Source: Xanthoparmelia taractica (taxonomy: Eukaryota > Ascomycota > Lecanoromycetes > Lecanorales > Parmeliaceae). From it: a stretch of 64,000 nt of DNA. Below the pieces are notes generated by a model. That model worked only from the letters and a program-made list of their open reading frames with translations. It searched no databases and was not told the origin of the DNA. Positions 51,000-63,927 of the stretch are shown in pieces. The stretch covers positions 23,696 through 87,695 of the forward strand of contig MU853202.1 in assembly GCA_033085395.1 (NCBI GenBank). The letters run 5' to 3'. Position numbers and translations under genes: made by a program. The first letter of the stretch is position 1, and the number at the start of each line of letters is the position of its first letter.

Positions 51000-51310
51000 T
51001 TAATGCGTTCGCTCGTATTATTAATCTATAAATAATAGACTATTAAATAAAATAGAGAAATCTTTAGTAATTTAAAAAGCGATTCTTAGAGCTTTAAAAG
51101 AAATTTTCTATCTCGATCGCTAATAATAACTTTTAGGATTCTTTAATTAATAATATTAAGTCGATTTAAAAATGCTTTTACTTAATTAGATACTTTTTAG
51201 ATTAATTTGCTAGAGATTAGTTAAATAACTTTTATAAACTTATAAATAATAGATATAATGTAATTTAATTTATAATTTAATAGAGATAATGTTAGAATAA
51301 AGTTAATAAT
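51000..51310 (-). pseudogene. A3 integrase core remnant
   Basis: Aligned on A2: the catalytic Glu codon is kept (51008-51010) and the second Asp codon is also intact as GAT (51116-51118, reading SDRDR), while the first Asp is Asn (51302-51304). Spacing of 36 codons between Asp and Glu is preserved. It is the least damaged integrase active site of the three compared (A1, A2, A3). Confidence 0.75.
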
Positions 51311-52714
51311 TAGAGTATGAAAAAGCATAAGCGGAGATGAGATTAATTATAAACTATCGTAAGATGCGTGCCTTTTTATCTGCAGAATTAAATACTCTAA
51401 ATAATATCGAATAAAGTCTTATAAGTGCTTTATAATTTTATAAATATATTAAAATAATATAACGATTTAGTAGTATTTCTAAAAGTCGAGATATTCTTTT
51501 TTATGCGTTAAAGTAAGAATATTCTTTATTAGCAAGAATAAAATATAAAGTTATTATTAATTAATAGTTCTATTAATATAAAAGATAAGATCTCACTACA
51601 TTTTGTGAGTGAGACTTTGCTATTTTTATTTTTATTATTAATTCTCTTTCGGCTGAGGCGAAAAATAGAGATTAATATTAGTAGTAAAGAGATGCTTTTC
51701 TCGCACGAAAAATAAAGAAGCTACGTTCTCGTTAAGACTATTATTGATATCGAGCTATATAGAAATTCTTTTTTAATAATTATCTTCTTAATAGTCTTAA
51801 ATATACTTCTTATAAAATAAAGTACTTATTTTTATTAAACTTGCGGTATAGAGAGTATTTAATTCCGAATAATAATAAGGTAGCTTATTCTTATTTAGAC
51901 GTGTAAGCCTTAAAAGAGCATTAGAGATAATATGCTCTTTATTAGATTTGTGAGAGATAGCTAGATTAAATTATCTTAAGAATTGGGTAGCTCGAATTAA
52001 ACGAATATTTATTCGCATTATTGATATGATTGAAATAATCGAATTTTGCTTCATGATATTAATGATAGTAGAATAATCGATTTATATTCTCACAGGATGC
52101 TTTAAAGACTCGATTATATATCTTATTTTCTTCAGACATTAAACAAGGTTAGCAATCTTCAATTTCGTGGATTAATAATTTTTTTCTATTATAATTAGAA
52201 GCCTTAATAGAAAAAGAATAGGCTCCGTCTCTGCATAAGAATATTATTTATTTTTGTTAATATATGTATTCGAATTGACGTAAGTATCTAATTTGATATG
52301 AAAGACTATCGTCTCGAAATTAAACTCTTTTAAGATATTTAAGTTAATATATAAAGTTCGTATATTGTTAAAATGCATTAGAATTATTAACTAGAATAGT
52401 ATTTCTCAAAGAAGTTAAAAAGAAGTTAATTACTTCTCTAAAGCTATAGATAGTCTTATTTTAGAAGAGTATTATTTCCACTAACGTTTAGAGTTCGATG
52501 CTTTCTTAAGAAGTAGTATTTTAAGATTTTATAAGGGCTATACTAATTACATATAGAAATAAATATATTAACGCAAGTAGTTAATTAATTTCAAGTAATA
52601 TTCGAGTTCTCTCAAGATGCTAAAATATTATAAGTTCGAAATAGCTTTAAGTTTATTCTTTAACGAAATTAAGTTGAAAGAATTAATTTTTTTTATTTAA
52701 TAAATTAATATCTG

Positions 52715-53138
52715 AATATCTTAAAAAGATCTTTATAGAAGAAATAGTAATATTAAATTTCACGAAAAGCTTAAATAGCTAACGAAGATCTTGCAAGTGC
52801 TATTAAAATGTTCTAGCACTCGTAATCACATTATTAACATAGACTTTTACGTTAAGAATATACCGTAAGATCTTATTAATTTGGCGTTAAACATAGATAA
52901 TTGAATTTATATAATTTATAATTAAAACATTAAAGATTTCCTAACTTCTATGATTTATAATCATCTGCATATAGCGATAATTTAAATATATACGCTATTG
53001 ATAGAAAAACAACGTAGCATCGATTATTAAAATAAAATCATAATTAATTAATATCTTAATTATATTCTATTAAAGAGGCACTAAATAAGTATCTCGAAGT
53101 AATAAGTTATTTAAATCTCGAATATTAATTATCGATTT
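52715..53138 (-). pseudogene. A3 reverse transcriptase remnant
   Basis: Minus-strand homologue of A2 6284-6697, with YVNN in place of YVDD near 52831-52842 and stops at RIP sites. Confidence 0.75.
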
Positions 53139-53717
53139 TTTCTTAATAATGCTATTAGATAGTGTTTTTTATTTAATAAATATAGAATAGAAGAAGAATA
53201 TAGAATTCTTAGTTTATTTAAGTCTTCTCTATTCGTATAGCTTATTAAAAACTTTATCGATTACTTCTCAATCTCGTGTACTCAAGAAATAGATTTTAAC
53301 TTTTTCATTAATCTTAATTTATTAATTATCTCTTAGAGAAAGCTTTATTTATTCCTCTTCTAATATTTTAATAAAGTCGATATCTTATTAGATCTATAAA
53401 AATTCGTTAACTAGATCGACCAATGCGGTCCTAGTCTATATATTCCCGAAAATCATAACCTTATTTAATAGCTTAGTTTCTTTGATTAACAAAAAAATTA
53501 ATTAATTTAAGCTTAAGTTCGTGCTTAAATTTATAACTATCTTCGTTAAGACGAATTTAGATTCGATATCGATTTAAAAGTAATTTTCGTAGTTTATTTC
53601 GAGAATATTTTGAAGTCTTAATTTTCTTAAAATTTGAATAAACGTATTAGACTTATTGCGAACTAGAATTTTAGTTATCGTATAATCAATCAAATAAGCG
53701 AAAATTATTAAATTCGT

Positions 53718-54104
53718 CTATACTACTAATTTAAATAAGAAATTATAATCGTTAGATAGATTCATTTCCTTGATTAATAGAATTATCTCGCTATGCGAAG
53801 GCACGAAAATAGATAATTTAATATAGATCTTTCTTCGCATAAACTGGCCTCGAGATCGAGCTATAATATTAATCGTAATGCTATAATTACTAATTCTTAA
53901 TTTCTTATTAATTATATTAATAACAATTTCTTTAGATCTAATAATATTATTTTTAAATAAGCATTTTAACACGTAAGTTATCGATAATATATAATTCCCT
54001 ACGTAGATATATAAGCACTTTTTAATCTTAATTATTAATTTTAGAAAAATAGATATCTTATATAATATACTCCGAAGTCTCGTGTTTAGAAGTATTAATC
54101 TCAC
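53718..54104 (-). pseudogene. A3 protease-RT linker remnant
   Basis: The longest open stretch in the window (128 codons), ending FVPSHSEIILLIKEMNLSNDYNFLF. Here the sequence before and after the A2 indel point is in one frame. It is a fragment of Pol, not an independent gene. Confidence 0.7.
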
Positions 54105-55259
54105 GTACTCGCAAAGGTGTTACTATTTTAAATATAGCTACATTCGAACACTACTAAGAATATCATGATCTATCTATTAAACTCACATTATATTCGATAT
54201 TAATATAAACGTTATCTTTCTAATTAGCAGAATCAAGCTTAATCTTAATGATAATATAAATTTAACTTCGAAAAATAAAATTATTTCTCAAATTCTAATT
54301 AAAAGTAATAAACTTAATAATTTTTAATTACTTATTAGCTAACTTTATAAATTACTTATTAGCAAAGTTAAAAGACTCTATAAGCACTTTATTAATATAA
54401 ACGTGCTTTTTAAAGTAGTTAATACGTAAATATTTATATAATTTAATCTTAAATAAGAAGAATTCGTGATAATTTCGATAGTAGATTTAAATATTTATAA
54501 AGTCAGCGAACTAATTATTATTTAACTACGTAGAAAGCTTATTAGAATTAGCATAATATATCTTATTTTTATATTAATCTTCGCCTATAAAGTAAGAATA
54601 TTCGATATTAATATTTTCTTTCTAATAGTTCGAACTTCTAGCTTATTTATTTTACTTTAACTTAATATTTTCGTTAATAATAGAGATCTAATAAATAGCT
54701 ACTTTTAAACGATTTATAGCATTAAATTAAAATCTTTAATTACTTTAATTTTACTAAAAACCTTAAATTAATATTAATCTTAAAGAAAACTACTATTAAT
54801 TATTAAATAAAGATCGATTCGAGATCGAATTTAATACGTTTAATGCGGCGATTTATAAAGGCTAACGAGGCTAAGCGTTTTGCTGCGAATTTAAATAAGT
54901 ATTTTAATTATTGAATTAACAAAGAAATAACTAAGTTGCTTAAGCGTTTTAACTTTTATATTAATTATCAAGTTGACGAAAAGACTAAAAATAAGGCCGC
55001 TAATATTAATTATTAGGAGTTATACTTTAAGGCCGAAATTGCTAAGAGAATTATTATTATATACGAGATTAATATTAATTAGAAATATCTCTATTACTAT
55101 TACTTCGATTTTAAAAAAAACGATTCTAAAAAAACCTCGTAAAGATATTCTCCGAGAAAGAAGAAGAAGAAGAAGAAGAAAATTCCTATATTCTCGAATT
55201 ATACCTACTTGCATAGATTTATTAATTATATTTAAGATTATTTATTTTCTCAAAAAAAT

Positions 55260-55690
55260 TATGTAAGATAATTCAACTCTTTAATCTTCTTAAGTCACGC
55301 CTTAGCTTAATATTTAAGTTATTATAAATTGTATTAAGCTAATTTTTAATGCTAATTAAGTCGATATTCTTCGAAGCATATAAGATTTTCTATGCGTACT
55401 CTTTAGGCTCTCTTTTACTAATAGCATCTCTTAAGGTATATCCCTTCTTCAATAACGAGTTAATTATCACATTAATAGATACTTTAAATCGTTCGATTAG
55501 TATTCTCTCTCACTTATTTCATTTATTCTCGAGCTTTATAAGACGCTTATTATTATTAGAAAGCTTACTTAATCATTATTTTAAAGTAGATCTCTTAAAA
55601 TATGTTTAGAGATTTATACGAACGAGCTTATTATCTTTAATACTAGCTACATTACGAGTATACTTTAAAAACAAATATATATCTCGAAAG
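55260..55690 (-). pseudogene. A3 gag remnant
   Basis: Minus-strand gag domain homologous to A2 3726-4163. Plus-strand frames 54973-55266 and 55349-55609 overlap or adjoin it in antisense and stay open only because RIP-derived stops fall mostly in the other strand's frames. A purine run (AAGAAGAAGAAG, about 55160-55180) lies downstream of it. Confidence 0.6.
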
Positions 55691-56837
55691 TAAATCTCTT
55701 TTAATATATGCTCCATTAAAGAAGCATCAAAAGCTATCGACTTATTCTTATATATTCAGTTGAAAAATCTTATATCGCCAGCATTTTATCTATCGACTAA
55801 TATCGATACTATTTCTACTATAGCCTCGATGCTATTTTATTCTAACGATCCTCGCTTATCAGGCGATCTAGATACGCTACGCAGAAGGTCTTATAGAGCA
55901 ATTCATTATTACTATAAAAAGTTAGTATTTTGTTAGTTAATATCGTTATTTCTAGTTATATTAAAGTTCGAAGTATCTTTAGAAGTAGAATTTGTGCTTA
56001 AATTTAATGTAAAATTCGATATAGAATTTAAATTATTAGAATTAGAGATAATATTAGAAGGATTTTTAATAGAATTTTTTAAAGACGAAAAACGAGGTGT
56101 ATCGTTAATAGAAGAAGATTCTCTTAATCTTTTTAATAATTAAATATTAGTCTTGAATCTAATTAGAGCAATTTTAAAAATAATCGATTAAGTGCTTAAT
56201 TAATAGACTAATTATAGCTTAATGCCTTAATAGATATAGAACGAGCTCTCGCTCGGGCGTCACGGGCTAATAAAGTTACTTCTTTAACAATCTCTAGAGA
56301 CCTAAAATTAACTCTAACGATATCGATAATAAACTACTCAATATCGTCGATAACGAGACTAATAAAAGTGTAATCGAAATATAGAAATTCGTTTATTTAA
56401 AAGATTAAAATAATAATATCTCGAGAGATAGAATTTAGAGCTAACGAAGTTAGAATAATAGTAATCTTCTTAATAACGAAGAGATAGTATTATATTAATA
56501 AGGAAGATTTTTTATTAATATGAAGATATAACGCATATATGCAATTAAATAGTATAGTATTTCCTTTCCTTTTATTTAATTACAGCAAAGATAGTAATAA
56601 AGATAATAAGATAAGTGACTCAAAAGGGGCGGTAGTGACCTACAATAGTAGCAATACAGTGATATAGCAATAATAAGTAAGCTGTAGCAATAATAATGAT
56701 AATAGTAAGTGTGAGAAAGATAAGTTTAATGAGTTTTTTAACGATAATAAATAGTTTTAATGAACTTAGTGAGATTCCGACCGTCCGAGTAAGAATTTCG
56801 ATAATTTTATATACGAATCTCATTAGATAGAATATAG

Positions 56838-56851
56838 TTCTCCGCGGAGAA
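56838..56851. other. Perfect leader palindrome (A3)
   Basis: TTCTCCGCGGAGAA, identical to 28238-28251. Confidence 0.6.
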
Positions 56852-56958
56852 GAGTTATTTCAACAAATATAAGTACTAATTAAATAATAATGAAGCAATA
56901 ATAAATGAAGGATCTTCTGAAATAGCTAATAGCAGCTATTTGAGCGTTGCTATCATAT

Positions 56959-57137
56959 TGTAATAGCAATGAGGTGTATAGTTAGTGTGTTAATTGAGTG
57001 TGTAATTCTTGATAATTCTAAGTTGGAAAATTCTATCTAAGTTAGAGCCAGCCAAGCACTTTCCCTTAGCCAAGCACTTGCCTTAGCCGATCTTGATTGA
57101 CTTGGCAAATTGGTCTGGCAAGTGCGATTTCGTGATA
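56959..57137 (-). repeat. 5' LTR of A3
   Basis: 179 bp, coding strand TATCACG-type start to GCTATTACA end, followed on the minus strand by the PBS remnant TGATAGCAACGCT (56943-56955). The TTTTT duplication lies immediately right. Confidence 0.88.
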
Positions 57138-57670
57138 TTTTTAATAGAAAAAGAATCAAAGAGCAAGTTTCTAAGAGACTAAGTGACTTGCTTAAAACGC
57201 CGAATAGATTTACGAAAAGTAGGTTTATTAATAATCTAATTAAATAATTAATAATCTTATTTTAAGAAATAAGTAATTATTCTTAATAAATTAGTAGTAG
57301 AATTAATAGTAGATATTAATCTAATAAACCTAAGAATATTAAATATAAGATACTTATAAATCTCCTTAATATTCTTAAATATCAAATTAACGTACTTATA
57401 ACTAGTAATAATAAATTCCTGGATATCAAATGCGAGGCTGAGTACTTATCTATCTACTAAAGTAATTAGCGTTAATTTATAAGGCTAATTAATAGAAGAA
57501 GTAAAGATAGAAGGCTTCTAATAGATAAAGAAGCTAATAAGATCTTACTAATCTAATAACTTACTTATTTAATAAATTCGATAACGATAAGTAAAATATA
57601 ATAATAAAGAATATCTCTTAAATCGATTTCGATAGTCAGTTGACATCGAAATCAAGCGTTACTATTATGT
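57138..57670 (-). other. D leader and N-terminal gag fragment
   Basis: Minus strand from the D 5' LTR: PBS remnant (57655-57667), leader, then a gag frame (FRKSIRRFKQVT, stop, SLRNLL, to the A3 junction) that is in frame with 49651 downward once A3 and one TTTTT are discounted. The Met start could not be fixed. Confidence 0.55.
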
Positions 57671-57829
57671 TGTTATGGGAAATAATCTTGAGATTAATAA
57701 TTGAAAAGTCTATCGAATTCTAAGGGTCGCAGTGGCGGAGATCATACTGAGAAACTAATACAAATTTGGCCTAGTCTCCCCGATCTTCCCGGAATGCCTT
57801 TGGCATTGGCATATAGGAAAACCGTGACA
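57671..57829 (-). repeat. 5' LTR of D
   Basis: 159 bp, ACCGTGACA at its right end, followed by the TATCG duplication. It differs from 43181-43339 by transitions and few other changes. Confidence 0.92.
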
Positions 57830-57834
57830 TATCG

Positions 57835-59029
57835 ACGAAATATTATATTAATAGCTATAGAATTTTATATTTTTTTCTGAAAAAATATTATAGCGTAACT
57901 CGCGTATATATTTATTTATTATAATTTTTAATATAAAATCTAAAAAATAAGATCGCGTTTAATAATATCTCGTTTAAATATAATTTTTAATCACGAGATA
58001 TCTAATTTCGTGTATAAGTTAATCTCGATAAATATTACTTCGACTTAATTCGATAATAACACTCGTAAAGCGAATAAGTAATTACTTCGTAATTAATATT
58101 AATTAATTATTATATATTTACTATTAGAATTTATTATTAAAGCTTATTATAAATAATATTACGAGTAAATAAAGATTAAATAATAAGCTACGAAGAAAAG
58201 ATAATAGAAGATAATGTTTTTCGCGCTAATATTTAACGCGATAGTTAATTATCCGACTCGAATAATTAAGATTTAGTTCGAGTTAAATATCGAATCTATC
58301 GTCGCTATTAATCGATTCGAATATATAAATAATTAAACTTAAATATTAAATACTATATATTAAAGAGATTATTAGAACTTATTAAAATATAAATATAGTC
58401 TTAAAGCAAGCTTATAGAATATAAAAAGTATATATAGTTAAATAGAATTATTTATAAAATTAGTATAAGATTCGATTATTCTTCGAATATAAAATAATTC
58501 GAAGCTTAATCAAGATCTATATAATCGTTCTTCTTTTATCTTTTATTTTACATATTTTAACTAATTATCTTCTATTAGACTATTCTCTTATCTTATTATT
58601 CTTAAAGCTAATTATCGACTTTTTTCGTTTTCTTTTACTTTCTATCTAATATTATTTAGAGTTATGATAAATAACATAAGCTAATAAGAAATAATTCTAA
58701 AGTTATATTAGAAGATATTTTTAACACGATTTAATACTTAAATTACTATATATTTAGAAAGTAGAGTCGTAGAGCTTTATTTGTCTCGGTTCGTTTATAC
58801 GTATATTAATATTTTCGAAATTATTTTTATAATGTAATATTTAAACGTTTTACTTAAATTATAATAAAATTAATAAAAAGAATAATAATCATTAATGAAA
58901 TTTAAGCTAGATATATAATTTAATTAATCACTCGCCTTATTTAAGAACTCTTTCGTTATAGAAAAAATAGTATATTTATTTATAATAAAAGTGAGACTTA
59001 ATTAATAATAAACAAAGAAGTGATATATT
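57835..59029. other. RIP-degraded unclassified sequence
   Basis: No domain seen. It should be the continuation of the sequence left of 43176, because D is inserted between them. Confidence 0.45.
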
Positions 59030-60247
59030 TATTATATATCTAAGCTACCTTTATAATCGTATTATTCTTCTTATTATCGTTCTCTTTAGAATTATTCTTC
59101 TTAATTCCTATAAGACTATAAGCTTAAGAATAAATTATTTCTCTTCGTATCTTTCTATTTAAAATCTTATTATTAAGACTCTTCGAATTATTTAATATTA
59201 AATAATAATTATATATCTTTTTATTTTCTATGATAGACGTATTACTCTTTTATCTACTTAAATATCTTTTTATCTCTCTTAATCGATATTAAGATTAACG
59301 AATTAAAAGACTTATATAAGTGTTATATTTATATTTATAAGACGCTTAATTAAGACGAGAAAGCGAAATATATTATCTTTCTTAAAAAATCGTATTATTT
59401 CGCCGTCGCGATTCTTAAGCGAAATAATTAAAGAGTATTAGAGAGTTCTATAATTTAGAAATTCTCGCTTAAGTTATTACGAGTTTATTAACATTATAAG
59501 AAATTAATAAGATAAAGAAGAAAATTATATTAGACTAATAATAAGACTAATAGTAGAGAAACTTATAAATATAATTAATTTTTTGATTTATTTATATATA
59601 TATTTTTATTTAAAGAATTAATTAGATACTTTAAAGCGATAAGCTTAGAGATATCTTATATAAGCTCGTTCAAATAGATATTATATATACTATCTTCTAA
59701 ATGCTATAACTTATAATTTTACTTGTTAGCTGGCTCTAGAAATACTAAACGTTATTATCTCGACTCGTAATAGTCTCTATTATTACGACTTTTCCTATTA
59801 ATAAGCTTTAGATAATATCGCTTCGAAAAGTCGAGAATATTAAGAATTATTATCGCTACGCGAAGCTTATACATCTTATTAAAATATAAGCTATAGATCG
59901 CTTTAAGAATCTTATAATCTTAACTCTTAATCTTTTTATATCGCGTAAGATACTTCGCTTTAATTTAATTCTAAATAGTTTAATTTATATTTTAAAATAT
60001 TTTCTTTTAATTCTCGCTTTGCGAATTAATAATCTTTTTTATCTTATATAATAAAAGTTTAATAAGCACGTTATCGTTATTAATAATTTTAAATTTAATT
60101 AATTATTTAATTATTAACTTATTTAAAATTAGCTATGTTTTATTAATATTTCGCTTTAGCTTATTGTTCGATAAATTATAAAGATAAGCTTTTATATTCT
60201 CTATTCTTCTCTTAATCGCACGATATATCTTTTTTATTATCTTAAAT

Positions 60248-60935
60248 ATAACGTCGATAATCGATTATCGAGAATTACCCATCAGCGAGAAAATCTAACT
60301 AAGTAGCGGGGAACCAGGTCAAATTAGATGGCGCTACCAGTAGTTTTCTCCAAAATAAAGTCAACTCTCCTACTGCGATACTAGAATTTAAATTCATATT
60401 TGATAGCCTATGAAGGAGTTCAAATATAGTCTAATTGTGACTTAATTAGACGTCTATGTAGCTCCAGAGAACACATCGCTATCATGCTGAGACTTCAGCC
60501 TCTTCATCACCCATATCACTATTATCGTCGCTTATTTCTCCCTGATCAGACTCCTCCATCTCCTCATCATCACCTCAACTACCCCCAATAAGTCCGCCTT
60601 CATCCTGGCTATCATCCTCATCGTCATCCTCGATTCATTTTTCTATAACCTGATCCTTTCGAATTTCGACTATGGGCACCTTTGATCGCTTCTTATGAGT
60701 TATTATGAAGTCTAAGGAACAATTAGATCAAGTATTTTAAGTGCGTTGTGGCCTCATAAATCAAGGATCATGAATATTAATATTATGGCGGAGTAGCCAA
60801 ATAAACATTTGATACTCCGCAGAATGGCGCTAGCTTTCAAATGTAGTTAGGCTACAAATTTAGATCAATAAGATGTGCCTGATTACTAAGATTCTCGCTG
60901 ATGGGTAATTCTCGATGACCGATTATCGACGTTAT
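60248..60935. mobile_element. 688-bp TIR DNA transposon derivative, nearly RIP-free
   Basis: Long terminal inverted repeats of about 44 bp (left ATAACGTCGATAATCG through ATTACCCATCAGCGAGAA; right its near-perfect inverse, two or so mismatches). The ends contain the palindrome CGATAATCGATTATCG. A decayed acidic C-terminal protein tail lies inside on the minus strand. CpA/TpG are abundant, so it contrasts sharply with family F on either side. It is too short for an autonomous element; probably an internal-deletion derivative. Confidence 0.85.
60482..60700 (-). pseudogene. Transposase C-terminal tail remnant inside the TIR element
   Basis: Minus-strand frame THKKRSKVPIVEIRKDQ, then a strongly acidic stretch (DDDEDDSQDEGG, GDDEEMEESDQGE, DDNSDMGDEEAE) and a stop, with two internal stops. 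A basic patch followed by an acidic tail is typical of the C-terminus of fungal pogo/Fot-type transposases; the family is inference, no DDE residues are present. Confidence 0.4.
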
Positions 60936-61630
60936 CGCGCTCGTTCGTCTATTACAATTATTCGATTACTTCGATTATTATTATTATATTAATAAACGAT
61001 TTACTTTATAACGTAATTAAATAGTTATATATATATAATAGATTCTTTTTATATCAAGTCGTTATTCTTTTATAATACTTTCTACTAAATTTATACTTCT
61101 TCTTAATATTATTTAGATTATTAATAATAATACGAGATTATTCTTTCTTATAGTCGAAGATAAGTGTAAATATTAACGCGATATTCGACTTCGTATTATA
61201 AAACTTATTGATATAAATCTATTCGTGAGTGAAATTATATTTATAAATATTCTTAATTATTTCTTTTATGTAAACTTTATATAAGTTAAGCGTTATTAAT
61301 ATTAAGAATCTCTCTTATCTTACTTAAGCTTTATCGCTCTTTATATATTTAAATAATTTTATATTTATAGCGATTAGAGACTTCGCGTTAATATCTTAAT
61401 ATCTAATTAAGTTATATATATAAAAAATATAAAATTATATAATCTTATAATCTTTAAAATCTATAAGCTTAATTATTTTCGTAAGCTAGTTTATAAACGT
61501 TTTAGCTAAAACGATTATTGGAAAGAATCTTAACTTAAGTATTATTCGAGCTATATAATTAACTTCGTCTTTATATAAATATATAATATCAAATATATAT
61601 ATTAAAGAATATATCGTTTTCTATTAAGCA

Positions 61631-63927
61631 TTGAAAAGTTAAGTTGTAAGATAATTGATTTCTTCTAACGAAAAACTACTATCTAAATACTACTTGCTCT
61701 AATCGAGATAGGTACTAGTCACGACCTTAGCAGGTATTAATTCCATATTAGAGATATTAGTTACGACCTTAGTAGGTATTAGTCCGATACTAGCATTAGA
61801 TAGATACTATTCGTAATAGTCTATCGAGTAACGGAAAAAATATAGCGCTCTCGTTAATTAATAGGGGTCCTTTAGATCTATATTAAACTTAACTATATTT
61901 CTTTCTGAGATAAACTAAATATTATACTTGATCTTTTATTTTACTATTATCTTAGTGTCTTCTATTATTAGCGACGTATCTTATAAAACGCCAACTTAAT
62001 AATTTATGTAAGAACGTATAGCTCGAGATTTAACACGGTTATCGAATAGCAATTTAGTTATTGCTCGGGATCTAGGAATCTAAACTTAAGTACGTCTAAT
62101 AATAGTGTAATAGATATAAGTATCGATAAGTAGATGCTAATACTAGTCGTATCCGAGATAGAGAATTAAATAAATCGATATTATTATCGCTATTAAAATT
62201 TAATAAGTCGAATAATTAGTAGTCTAAATCGAGTTTCTCGATATCGTTAAGCTCGATATTTCTCTCTTTCTATAATTTGACGCGATATCGCTACGAGAGA
62301 TCTTTTATTTCTACGAAGTTATCGTTATTACTTAAAAGTCGATTTATTAGAGCTAATAGATATAAGCGTAGCTTTATCGCGATATTTTTTTTATGAAGAT
62401 ATACTTAACGTTTATCGATAATATAGTAATAAATTAAAGAGCTTTAATATATCTATTTTTATTCTTTATAATTAGACTCTCGACTTATATTAGACTTATA
62501 GACTAAAAAGTTAATCTAATTATACGTTATAGTTTTTTTATAAACTACTTTATAATCTAGCGTAGATCTTTAACGAATATCGTAAGAAAGATAATTTTAT
62601 CTTCTACTTTAAATAAATTCTTAATCGCTATCTTTAAATTATTCTACGTTTTATTTAATTACTTCTTAATTTCGTTAAGCTCGATCTACGTAATAATTAA
62701 TTACGCTCGAAGTGCTATTAATTATAGTAATTCTATTTCTATAATAGATTATTATCGTAATAAATTAAGTTCTTTCAGACTTAGAAAGATAAAGTTATCG
62801 ACGATACTATCTTTAAGAATAACGTTATATGTATTTTACGATTTTTAGCTAATTATAAATTTATTTATTTATAAGGCGAACTTAGCTTATTAAAGAAGAA
62901 AATAGAGCTCTCTTCGAAAGAGATAGCGAATTTCTTTATTATAGCGATTCGCGTTTTATTACTAAAGTATATCTCGCTTAAATTATCGATTAATAAAGAT
63001 TTAAATAGAGATTATCTTATATTACGTGAGCGTTAAGCGTTAAGTGAGATACGAATAGAGATCGTCTCGATCTTCGTATCGAATTAATAAAGCTAGCGCT
63101 TTAAGATAAGAATAGTTTTATTTAATATCTATATAATTATTAAATTAAAAATTATATCGATTTTCTTCAACTCGAGTTTATTATATATAGTCTATACTCT
63201 TTTCGTTGTCGTGACGAAGTTATATTTTAAGATTTAATTTTCGCATAATAAATCTACTTTTAACTCGTGATTTTTATATTTATATACGTTAATATTCATT
63301 AGAATTAATAGAAATTCTTTCGCTACTTCTTCGTCTTTATATATTTAATAGACTTTAAAGATTATCTAATAGCGTAATAGATTATTTTAATTACTTTTTA
63401 TCTTCTCTATTTAGTCTTTATTAATATAATTAATACGTAAGTTTTTCGTAAAGAATATAATAGAGAATAATCTCGCTCTCTTCGCGCCGCTTATTTTCGA
63501 GCTTACGATCTTTACTATCTATATATTATTTAAATTTATTCTCTTCGAGAGGTAGAGCTATCTATAATCTTTAGATAATTTTATAGTAGTAACGAGCTCG
63601 TCTTAATAATACTATTCGTTCTAAGATAATTCTTATTTTTAGCGTATATTAGATATAAATTTTATTTCTAGAGCTATAATTAATATCTATTAATAAAGCT
63701 AAATACGAATTAAAAAAGTTAACTTCTTTTAGTCGCTATTATAACGTAGCGTTATCGTTATTATTAGACGAATCTTAAGAATCTTATAAGTCTACTTATT
63801 TAATCGATCTAATAGAGTCGATAGTAAGAGTGTTAAATATTTAACGAAGTTTCGCCCGCTAAATCTTTATAAAGTCGATATTATTTATATTAGCTTACTT
63901 CGATAAGTCTACGAGATTATAATTACG
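61631..63927. other. RIP-degraded unclassified element(s)
   Basis: Begins with TGAAAAGTTAAGTTG, which recalls an LTR start but is unproven, then the 42-bp repeats at 61713-61796. On the minus strand about 63560-63130 a frame with few stops (e.g. EEVAKEFLLILMN, NHELKVDLLCEN, NFVTTTKRV) may be a protein remnant; I do not recognise it. Confidence 0.35.
61713..61796. repeat. Two 42-bp tandem repeats
   Basis: Units starting TACTAGTCACGACCTTAG (61713) and TATTAGTTACGACCTTAG (61755), both continuing with AGGTATTA. They are less mutated than the surroundings. Confidence 0.75.

Larger units (their letters stand above)
49652..57137 (-). mobile_element. Family A chromovirus copy A3 (complete)
   Basis: 7,486 bp with LTRs 49652-49815 and 56959-57137 and the duplication TTTTT (49647-49651 and 57138-57142), inserted in gag of D. 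Minus-strand contents: PBS 56955-56943, palindrome 56838-56851, gag about 55690-55260, finger near 54490, linker 54104-53718, RT about 53138-52715, integrase about 51310-51000, chromodomain about 50425-50245. It is younger than D. RIP affects the whole body. Confidence 0.93.
43181..57829 (-). mobile_element. Family D chromovirus (Ty3/Gypsy), split by A3
   Basis: Two 159-bp LTRs (43181-43339 and 57671-57829) flanked by the perfect duplication TATCG (43176-43180 and 57830-57834). Minus the inserted A3 and one duplication it is about 7.16 kb. Coding runs on the minus strand: gag at 57300-57138 and 49651-48300, RT near 46530-46180, chromodomain at 43978-43788. The PBS TAATAGTAACGCT (57655-57667) follows the 5' LTR by three bases and matches that of family A. 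Parts of gag are less mutated than in family A. Confidence 0.92.
59030..61630. repeat. Family F copy F2, interrupted by a TIR element
   Basis: Contains both segments found separately in F1 (32100-32533 and 40194-41170) in the same order, joined by about 500 bp absent from F1. The TIR element sits at 60248-60935. Homology ends near 61625. The protein content is unknown to me. Confidence 0.65.

Noticed and set aside
55349..55609. Leu/Ile-rich frames that look like membrane proteins (also 3779-3973, 14182-14436, 54973-55266)
   Set aside because: They are antisense to or beside gag remnants of family A copies. Hydrophobic composition is a by-product of AT-rich DNA.
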